From the NCBI GenBank assembly GCA_031412355.1, contig JANOCR010000333.1:1-17310 (forward strand): a DNA stretch of 17,310 nucleotides, given 5' to 3'. This stretch comes from JAENVT01 sp031412355. GTDB taxonomy: Bacteria; Actinomycetota; Acidimicrobiia; Acidimicrobiales; Ilumatobacteraceae. Shown in pieces: positions 7,244 to 13,313 of the stretch; the stretch's first letter is position 1; each line of letters begins with the position of its first letter. The notes below the pieces were generated by a model, which saw only the letters and a program-made list of their open reading frames with translations, searched no databases and was not told the DNA's origin. The position numbers were made by a program, and so were the translations under genes.

Positions 7244-9277
7244 ATGACCGAGTCTGCCGAGCTTGCTGAACGCGTCGCCGAGCTCCGCCAGCAGATCGCC
7301 TATCACAACGAGCGGTACCACACCCTCGACAGTCCGGAGATCCCCGATGCCGACTACGACCTGCTGGTTCGCGAGTTGATCAGGCTCGAGACGGATCATC
7401 CCGACCTGGCCTCGACACAGTCGCCGACCACCCAGGTCGGGGCCGCACCACTGTCGGCCACGTTCGCTCCGGTCGTGCACCGCGTCCCCATGACCAGCCT
7501 GGACAACGCAATGGACGAAAGCGAGCTGGCGCTGTGGGGTGAACGCGTCGGGCGCGGGCTGGCCGGGGCGCCGGCCACGTTCGTCTGCGAGCTGAAGATC
7601 GATGGCCTCGCCATGAGCCTTCGCTACGAGCAGGGCAGGTTCGTGCAGGCGGCCACGCGCGGTGACGGCCGAGTCGGCGAAGACGTGACTGCCAACGTCG
7701 CCACGATTGGTGCATTGCCGAAGCGCTTGCCCGCGGGTGCACCCCAGGTCGTCGAGGTGCGCGGCGAGGTATACATGCCGATCGCCAGCTTCGAAGCGCT
7801 GAACGAGCGTGCGGCGGCGGCAGGTCAACCGCGTTTCGCCAATCCGCGCAACGCCGGCGCCGGCAGCCTGCGGCAGAAGGATCCCAGGATCACCGCCAGC
7901 CGCGAACTGGGATTTTGGTGCTACCAGCTGGGCGAGGTGATCGGCGGGCCTGAATTCACCAACCATCATCAGACCCTCGAGTTCCTCGGTGACCTCGGCT
8001 TCCCGGTCAACCCTGAAGTTCGCCTCGTCGACGATCTCGCAGGCGTGTACGGCTTTGCCGCACACTGGCAGGAGCATCGTCACGACCTGCCGTACGAGAT
8101 CGATGGCGCGGTCGCCAAGGTCGATCTCCTGGCTCAACGCGAGCTGCTCGGCTTCACATCGCGCGCTCCCCGGTGGGCGATCGCTTTCAAGTTTCCGCCG
8201 GAGGAACGCACAACGGTCCTGCGCGATATTCAGGTCTCGGTCGGGCGCACCGGGCGCACAACACCGTTTGCTGTGCTCGATCCGGTGTTCGTCGGTGGTT
8301 CCACGGTGCGGATGGCGACGCTGCACAACGAGGACCAGGTTCGCGTCAAGGACGTGCGGCCCGGCGACACGGTGATCGTCCGCAAGGCGGGTGATGTGAT
8401 TCCCGAAGTCGTCGGACCGGTGCTTTCGCTGCGGCCGTCCGGCAGCAGTCCCTGGCAGTTCCCCAAGATCTGTCCGTGTCCATTGGCCACGACGCTGGTT
8501 CGTCCGGAAGGCGAAGCGGATACGCGTTGTGTCGAGCCAGCGTGCCCGTTCCAGCGCGATCAGCGGGTGATCTACTTTGCCTCGCGTGGCGCGATGGACA
8601 TCGAAGGGCTCGGCGAGCGCACGGTGTTCCAACTCAGCGATGCCGGCCTGATCACTGACCCGGCCGACATCTATTCGCTCACGGCCGAGCAACTGCTGGG
8701 GCTCGAGGGTTTCGCCGTGATCAGTGCCGACAAGCTGCTGGCGGCCATCGAAGGTTCGAAGACCCGGCCGCTACCAAAACTGCTGACTGCGCTGGGGATC
8801 AAGGGTCTCGGTCCCTCAGCAAGCGAATCGCTGAGCCTTGCGTTCGGAACCCTCGACGCGATCTTGGCCGCCGACGAGGCTGCGTTGGCCACCACGGACG
8901 GCGTCGGGCCGGTGATTGCCGGGTCGATCCGCAGGTGGTTGGCGATCGACGCGAACCAGGCCTTCGTCGACAAGCTGCGAAGCGCCGGCGTCGATTTCGG
9001 CAAGGTGGAGGTCAGCCGCCTGGCTCCTGTGCTGGCCGGCAAGGCGGTGGTCGTGACGGGTACGTTGCAGAAGTACTCGCGTGAAGAGGCCGAACTCGCC
9101 ATCAAAGCGCGCGGCGGCAAGAGCCCCGGCAGTGTCAGTGCCAAGACGTTTGCAGTCGTCGTCGGCGAATCGCCCGGCGCGAGCAAGATCACGAAGGCGC
9201 AGGACCTTGGCCTGCCGATTCTCGACGATGACGGATTCGATCAGCTCCTGGCCACTGGCGAGTTGCCCGACACCTAG
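7244..9277 (+). CDS. ligA: NAD+-dependent DNA ligase LigA
   Basis: LigA seals nicks in replication and repair using NAD+. The 677-residue length is normal. The domains occur in the expected order. Domain Ia is at the N-terminus with EIPDADYDLL. The adenylation domain has CELKIDGLAMSLRY with the adenylated K118, GDGRVGEDVT and RNAGAGSLRQKD. The OB fold starts near FKFPPEE (316-321). A zinc finger with C410, C412, C429 and C434 is followed by helix-hairpin-helix repeats (about 450-580). The C-terminal BRCT domain (about 598-675) contains GKAVVVTGTL. The first zinc pair reads CPC rather than the usual CxxC. The start is fixed by homology and by a -10 box seven bases upstream. The stop codon overlaps that of the next, convergent gene. 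Confidence 0.97.
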   Translation: MTESAELAERVAELRQQIAYHNERYHTLDSPEIPDADYDLLVRELIRLETDHPDLASTQSPTTQVGAAPLSATFAPVVHRVPMTSLDNAMDESELALWGERVGRGLAGAPATFVCELKIDGLAMSLRYEQGRFVQAATRGDGRVGEDVTANVATIGALPKRLPAGAPQVVEVRGEVYMPIASFEALNERAAAAGQPRFANPRNAGAGSLRQKDPRITASRELGFWCYQLGEVIGGPEFTNHHQTLEFLGDLGFPVNPEVRLVDDLAGVYGFAAHWQEHRHDLPYEIDGAVAKVDLLAQRELLGFTSRAPRWAIAFKFPPEERTTVLRDIQVSVGRTGRTTPFAVLDPVFVGGSTVRMATLHNEDQVRVKDVRPGDTVIVRKAGDVIPEVVGPVLSLRPSGSSPWQFPKICPCPLATTLVRPEGEADTRCVEPACPFQRDQRVIYFASRGAMDIEGLGERTVFQLSDAGLITDPADIYSLTAEQLLGLEGFAVISADKLLAAIEGSKTRPLPKLLTALGIKGLGPSASESLSLAFGTLDAILAADEAALATTDGVGPVIAGSIRRWLAIDANQAFVDKLRSAGVDFGKVEVSRLAPVLAGKAVVVTGTLQKYSREEAELAIKARGGKSPGSVSAKTFAVVVGESPGASKITKAQDLGLPILDDDGFDQLLATGELPDT

Positions 9278-9771
9278 AACACCGAGAACGTCCAGCTGTA
9301 CGACTGAGAACGCTGGCGCGACTCGAGAACCTTCCAGAAGATCACCGTCGCGGTGTGCGTGCCTTGAGAGAACGACTCGATCGGTGCGCCCTCTGTCGGT
9401 ACGAATGTGAGCGTTGCATTGCCGCGCTCGTAGATCGTCGTTGCAGGGAGCGACACCTGTTGACCGGGGACCGGGTTGCCTACGCTCAGCTCGCTGCGAT
9501 CGACCGTCTCCAGCTCGATGTCGTCGATGATCAGCACACCCGTGTAGCCGGGCAGCAGATCGACGAACACCTCGCTCTGCGCGGGCACTCGCACTGCGCC
9601 ACGGACCGGATCGATGTCTTCGATGGTCGGCGGGAGAGCCAATGCCTGTCGACCAGTGACCGATGATCTGAACCCGAGGATCACGAGAACGATGCCGCCG
9701 GCGATCACGACGCTGCACACCAGGAGCCGTAGCTGGTCGGAATCGAGAGCCAGTCGTTTCGTACGATTCAT
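9274..9771 (-). CDS. Membrane-anchored protein of unknown function
   Basis: I do not recognise a family. The 165-residue protein has a short basic N-terminus (MNRTKR) and one hydrophobic segment at about 15-34 (LRLLVCSVVIAGGIVLVILG). A soluble part of about 130 residues follows; it is rich in beta-branched residues and probably lies outside the membrane. Alternating patterns such as SGTHTATVIFWKV-like strands near the end suggest an immunoglobulin-like or beta-sandwich domain, which is inference only. There are no cysteines in the soluble part. The gene ends on the same CTAG tetranucleotide as ligA and is divergent from the PASTA kinase. A weak GGAAG lies rather far from the ATG. Confidence 0.7.
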   Translation of the reverse strand: MNRTKRLALDSDQLRLLVCSVVIAGGIVLVILGFRSSVTGRQALALPPTIEDIDPVRGAVRVPAQSEVFVDLLPGYTGVLIIDDIELETVDRSELSVGNPVPGQQVSLPATTIYERGNATLTFVPTEGAPIESFSQGTHTATVIFWKVLESRQRSQSYSWTFSVF

Positions 9772-9785
9772 AGTTCAGGCATTCT

Positions 9786-9823
9786 TCCGTGATTCTCCGG
9801 CGATTTTCCGGTCGCCGCACGGA
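9786..9823. repeat. Nested inverted repeat in a divergent promoter region
   Basis: The arms TCCGTG (9786-9791) and CGGCGA (9798-9803) pair with TCGCCG (9812-9817) and CACGGA (9818-9823). This gives 12 base pairs around an eight-base loop, with a six-base bulge on the left side. It lies in the 104-base gap between the unknown membrane protein (minus) and the PASTA kinase (plus). A regulator site or an RNA hairpin in the minus-strand leader are both possible. Confidence 0.4.
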
Positions 9824-9859
9824 TTTCGCGCATGACCGCAGTCCGAGCCCATGCCGCGG

Positions 9860-9865
9860 TAGCGT
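9860..9865 (+). promoter_or_regulatory. Candidate -10 box (TAGCGT) upstream of the PASTA kinase
   Basis: TAGCGT fits TANNNT and ends ten bases before the ATG at 9876, which would give a leader of only a few bases. No Shine-Dalgarno is visible before that ATG or before the in-frame ATG at 9885. No -35 box is evident. Confidence 0.35.
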
Positions 9866-9875
9866 TTAGTACCCC

Positions 9876-11846
9876 ATGACATTGATGGATACGCAGTTCA
9901 ACGGTCGGGTCGTGGCGGGTCGCTACCAACTCGGGCCTCGCCGCGGCAGTGGAGTCGACGCGGCTGTCTTCGATGCCTTTGACCTGGTCGAACAGTGCGT
10001 CGTGGCGATCAAGGTCGTCCACCCCGACCTCAGCTCGGGTGAGGGCTTCGAGCGCGCCTTTCGTCTCGCGGCCGAGCAGGGCGCTTCGATCAAGCACCCC
10101 AACATCGCTGAGATCTACGACTGGGGCGCCGATGTGTGGAACGACCGCAAAGCGATGTATGTCATCGTCGAGCACCTCGGAGGCGGCAGCCTGCGCGAGT
10201 ACCTCGACCGCGGGCGCGTTCTGTCGCCGTCTCAGGCGTTGATGGTCGGGCTCGAGGCGTGTAAGGCGCTCGACGTGGTTCATCGACATGGTCTGGTCCA
10301 TGGCGACATCCGGCCGTCGACGTTGGTGTTCGGTGACGACGAGCGGTTGCGAATCACCGATGTCGGGCTCGCCAATGTGGTGGGTGAAGCCTTGTGGACC
10401 GACCGAGCGCACGTCAGCAATGCATTGGCGATGTATGCCCCTCCGGAACTGGCCGAGTACGGCCGGCGCGGACCGAAGGGCGATGTCTATTCGTTGTGCC
10501 TCACGTTGCTCGAATCCATGTCGGGCTCCGTGCCGTTTGCGGGTGACTCGACGGTGGCCACGTTGTCGAACCGCATCGGCCGGTTGATGCCCGTTTCGGC
10601 CGATCTCGGCCCACTGGCCGCAGTGCTCGAGCGTGCCGGCCGACCCCTTCCCGACGATCGATACTCGGCCGCCGAGTTCGGCCGCGCCCTGGTGCAGGCG
10701 GCCGAGAAGTTGCCCCGCCCAGCGCCTATCAGCCTGCCGAAGATGGGACTGTTCGGTGACGCGTCCGGTGCGATCACCCGCCCGACTCTGCCGCCTCCTG
10801 CGCCGGTGGCCAAGCAGCCAGAGGCGCCGCCCCCGGTTACGACTGTTTATGTGCCGACCCACGACGAGATGGTTCCACCGCCGGCGAAACCAATGCCGGC
10901 CGAACTGATCGACGACGTGCCCGAACGACGTGGTGGGTGGCTCAAATGGATGCTGCCGGTGTTGCTGATCATCGCGGCCGCGGCGGGTGGCGCCGGGTAT
11001 GTCGTCACCCGCGATCAGACTCGCACCTATCAAGTGCCTCCGCTCGCCGGGTTGGCCGAAGCCGAGGCTCTCAACCAGATCTCCGAGTTCGACTGGGATA
11101 CCGTCGTCACGCGCGAGGCCAGCGACGACATTCCGACCGGGATCGTCATCCGTACCCAGCCGGGCGAGGCAACGTCTCTCGAAGAGAATCAACCATTTCA
11201 ACTCGTCGTCAGCACGGGTCCCGCGCCTCGAGCGCTGCCCGACCTCGTAGGCCTCACGCTTGAGCAGGCAACCGCCAATCTCAGCGAGTTGAGCTTGGTG
11301 CTGCAGGTGGCCGATCCGGTGTTCGACGAGACCATTCCGGAGGGCACCGTGATCAGTTGGATGGTGCCCGAGCAGCCCGGGTTGAAAGCCGGCGACACCG
11401 TCACCCCCAACACGAGCATCGAGGTCGTGCTGTCCGCTGGCCCGCGGCCGCGGGTGATCCCCGACCTCACGGGACTGACCATCGAGGCTGCTGCCGCCGC
11501 ACTCGAGCCCGAAGGTCTGGTGCTCATTCAGTTCGCACCCGAGTTCAGCAACTCGGTCGAAGTGGGTCTGATCGTGCGCCAGGATCTGCCTGCCGGCACT
11601 AGCGTCGATCGTGGCGCGGTGATCAGCGTCGCTGTCTCCAAGGGGCCCGATCTCGTCGCCGTTCCGCCGTTGGGCAACCTCACCCTGCAGCAGGCCACCG
11701 ACACCTTGGCAGCAGCAGGACTCGCGGTGGGCGCCGTCACCGGCAACGTCGACGGGGTCCTCGTTGCTGCGAAGTACCAGGGCGTCGATGTCCTACCCGC
11801 TCAACTGCTTCTGCGAGGCTCCGCCATAGATATCGCCTTCTTCTAG
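9876..11846 (+). CDS. Transmembrane PASTA-repeat Ser/Thr kinase homologue, degenerate catalytic loop
   Basis: The 656-residue protein has the PknB/StkP layout. A kinase-like domain (about 16-275) is followed by a proline-rich linker (about 283-345), one membrane helix (about 357-377) and four extracellular PASTA repeats (about 386-448, 454-523, 528-591 and 595-656). PASTA repeats in this family bind peptidoglycan fragments or lipid II and couple to cell-wall synthesis. The kinase keeps VAIK (K46), a helix-C Glu (E67), the catalytic-loop Asp (D144) and a metal-site Asp (D162). However, the catalytic loop reads HGDIRPST (142-149) instead of HRDxKxxN, DFG is DVG, the glycine loop is irregular, and the activation segment lacks the usual GTxxYxxPE, reading MYAPPE (186-191). 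It may be a weak kinase or a pseudokinase sensor. A second start at 9885 would remove three residues. Confidence 0.9.
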   Translation: MTLMDTQFNGRVVAGRYQLGPRRGSGVDAAVFDAFDLVEQCVVAIKVVHPDLSSGEGFERAFRLAAEQGASIKHPNIAEIYDWGADVWNDRKAMYVIVEHLGGGSLREYLDRGRVLSPSQALMVGLEACKALDVVHRHGLVHGDIRPSTLVFGDDERLRITDVGLANVVGEALWTDRAHVSNALAMYAPPELAEYGRRGPKGDVYSLCLTLLESMSGSVPFAGDSTVATLSNRIGRLMPVSADLGPLAAVLERAGRPLPDDRYSAAEFGRALVQAAEKLPRPAPISLPKMGLFGDASGAITRPTLPPPAPVAKQPEAPPPVTTVYVPTHDEMVPPPAKPMPAELIDDVPERRGGWLKWMLPVLLIIAAAAGGAGYVVTRDQTRTYQVPPLAGLAEAEALNQISEFDWDTVVTREASDDIPTGIVIRTQPGEATSLEENQPFQLVVSTGPAPRALPDLVGLTLEQATANLSELSLVLQVADPVFDETIPEGTVISWMVPEQPGLKAGDTVTPNTSIEVVLSAGPRPRVIPDLTGLTIEAAAAALEPEGLVLIQFAPEFSNSVEVGLIVRQDLPAGTSVDRGAVISVAVSKGPDLVAVPPLGNLTLQQATDTLAAAGLAVGAVTGNVDGVLVAAKYQGVDVLPAQLLLRGSAIDIAFF

Positions 11847-11872
11847 AGTTCATTCGCGTCAGGCTCGATGGC

Positions 11873-11897
11873 TAGCGTGCCTTCGTCTGGAGGAGGA
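11873..11897 (+). promoter_or_regulatory. Candidate -10 box and strong Shine-Dalgarno for the SDR gene
   Basis: TAGCGT (11873-11878) fits the TANNNT -10 pattern. GGAGGAGGA (11889-11897) lies four bases before the ATG at 11902. Unlike the leaderless genes in this window, this one appears to have a short leader with a good ribosome binding site, and it is probably expressed apart from the kinase upstream. Confidence 0.5.
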
Positions 11898-11901
11898 CGG
11901 C

Positions 11902-12777
11902 ATGGGATCGCTTGACGGCCGGGTTGCAATCATCACCGGAGCTGGCCGTGGCATCGGACGAGAGCATGCCTTGCTGTTTGCGCGTGAAGGCGCCCGAGTG
12001 GTCGTCAACGACCTCGGCGGCGCCAATGACGGCACCGGTACCGACATGACACCTGCCCAGTCGGTCGTCGAAGAGATCAAGGACCTCGGTGGTGAAGCAA
12101 TCGTCAACGGCGACAACGTCGCCGACTGGCAAGGTGCTCAGCGGATGATCAACAGCGCGATCGAGACCTACGGCGATCTCGACATCCTCGTCAACAATGC
12201 CGGCATCCTGCGCGATCGGGTGATCGTCAACATGACCGAGGAGGAGTGGGACACCGTCATCACCGTGCACCTGAAGGGTCACTTTGCTCCGACCAGATGG
12301 GCGGCGGCGTATTGGCGCGAACAGCACAAGGCAGGGAAGGGAAAGCCGCGCAACCTGGTGCACACATCGAGCACGTCGGGACTGTTCGCCAATCCGGGAC
12401 AGAGCAACTACGGCGCAGCCAAGACCGGCATTGCCACCTTCAGTCAGATCGTGGCCAAAGAACTCATCCGCTACGACGTCAGGAGCAACACCGTTGCGCC
12501 AGGAGCACGCACACGTCTGACGCTGGCGACCCCCGGCCTCGAACAGATCATGAAGCCGGCGGAGGGTAGTTTCGATCAGTGGGATCCGGCCAACATCTCG
12601 CCACTCGTTGCATACCTGGCCTCCGCCGACTGCAAGTTCACCGGCGAGACCTTCTTCGTGCAGGGTGGCAACGTGACGTTGATCGAGAGTTGGGCGCGCG
12701 GGCCATCGGTGTACCGCGACGAGATCTGGTCGGTCGGCGAGTTGGCCGAAGCTCTCGCCCCGCTCGCGCGCACGTAG
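11902..12777 (+). CDS. SDR family dehydrogenase, MFE-2 (3-hydroxyacyl-CoA dehydrogenase) type
   Basis: This 291-residue classical short-chain dehydrogenase has the cofactor motif TGAGRGIG (12-19), an acidic residue D37 after the second strand (VVVNDLGG, favouring NAD+), and NNAG (98-101). The catalytic set is a serine in HTSSTSG (154-160), Y170 and K174 (SNYGAAK). The NDLGGANDGTGTD segment (36-48) is typical of the dehydrogenase domain of multifunctional beta-oxidation enzymes (MFE-2, HSD17B4), where it precedes a hydratase and an SCP2 domain. Here a separate SCP2 protein is encoded convergently 15 bases away, which supports a role in fatty acid or steroid side-chain breakdown. The acyl substrate is inferred, and other SDR activities remain possible. 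Confidence 0.88.
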   Translation: MGSLDGRVAIITGAGRGIGREHALLFAREGARVVVNDLGGANDGTGTDMTPAQSVVEEIKDLGGEAIVNGDNVADWQGAQRMINSAIETYGDLDILVNNAGILRDRVIVNMTEEEWDTVITVHLKGHFAPTRWAAAYWREQHKAGKGKPRNLVHTSSTSGLFANPGQSNYGAAKTGIATFSQIVAKELIRYDVRSNTVAPGARTRLTLATPGLEQIMKPAEGSFDQWDPANISPLVAYLASADCKFTGETFFVQGGNVTLIESWARGPSVYRDEIWSVGELAEALAPLART

Positions 12778-12792
12778 CAGGTCGTAGCCGAT

Positions 12793-13200
12793 CTACTCGG
12801 TGATTGCCTTGATCTCATCGGCGATCGTCTTGGCGGTCTCGTCTTGGGGCATGCCGGTCTGCATGGCCATCATCTTCATCATGTCGCCCTGGACCTTGAT
12901 CTTGCCTGCCATGAAGGCCTGCATCCCCGCGGCCTGATCCTGATCGACGAAGATCTTCTTCGCCGTGTCGTAGTCGGTGGTCAGGGTCAGGTCTGGCGTT
13001 TCCAGCTCGCCGCTCTCCATCTCCAAGCTGCCCGACGACGTGTCGAGATACAACTTCACATCGCCGTCACCGAACGGCACGTCGGTGATCACCTGGTTCA
13101 TTTTCACGCTGATGGTGATGGCTGCGGATTGATCCGCGTACTTCTCGCGGATCGCCTTCGCCGCGTCCATCCACTCGGCTGAAAGAAAGGGGTACGACAT
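12793..13200 (-). CDS. SCP2 sterol-carrier-like lipid-binding protein
   Basis: This 135-residue protein covers one SCP2 domain. After an N-terminal helix (about 7-22), strands lead to GDVKLYLDTSSGSLEM (46-61) and then to PDLTLTTDYDTAKKIFVDQ (69-87). AFMAGKIKVQGDMMKMM (95-111) is the most typical SCP2 signature. SCP2 domains bind fatty acyl chains, acyl-CoA or sterols in a hydrophobic tunnel and act as carriers in the cytoplasm. The ATG at 13200 is chosen because AGGAGG lies four bases upstream and a good promoter precedes it; the longer frame to 13314 would cross that promoter. Convergence with the MFE-2-like SDR suggests a shared lipid pathway. Confidence 0.9.
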   Translation of the reverse strand: MSYPFLSAEWMDAAKAIREKYADQSAAITISVKMNQVITDVPFGDGDVKLYLDTSSGSLEMESGELETPDLTLTTDYDTAKKIFVDQDQAAGMQAFMAGKIKVQGDMMKMMAMQTGMPQDETAKTIADEIKAITE

Positions 13201-13204
13201 GGGG

Positions 13205-13245
13205 CCTCCTGCTTGGGTATTACGTCGGCTCAAGATAGCCGTCAA
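13205..13245 (-). promoter_or_regulatory. Sigma-A type promoter and Shine-Dalgarno for the SCP2 gene
   Basis: Read on the minus strand, TTGACG (13240-13245) and TAATAC (13217-13222) are separated by exactly 17 bases, close to the ideal -35/-10 arrangement. AGGAGG (13205-13210) follows, four bases before the ATG. Transcription would start at or just before the AGGAGG, giving a very short leader. This is the clearest promoter in the window. Confidence 0.65.
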
Positions 13246-13299
13246 CGCGTGTGACGTGAACAGATCGTTCAATTCTTTTCGAAAGCAAGGTTCTGGCGG

Positions 13300-13305
13300 T
13301 AACGA
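13300..13305 (+). promoter_or_regulatory. Possible -10 box (TAACGA) upstream of serA
   Basis: TAACGA ends eight bases before the ATG at 13314, near the spacing of the leaderless genes here. A weak TTTCGA sits 17 bases upstream (13277-13282). The last base does not fit TANNNT, so this is tentative. It favours 13314 over the in-frame ATG at 13305. Confidence 0.3.
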
Positions 13306-13313
13306 TGGTTGCA

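Noticed and set aside
7223..8692. 489-codon open frame on the minus strand opposite ligA
   Set aside because: ligA motifs are complete on the plus strand across the same region; the antisense product has no recognisable motif or start signal.
9768..11201. 477-codon open frame on the minus strand opposite the PASTA kinase
   Set aside because: The plus strand encodes the kinase-like domain, linker and helix continuously; the antisense translation is Arg/His-rich with no domain.
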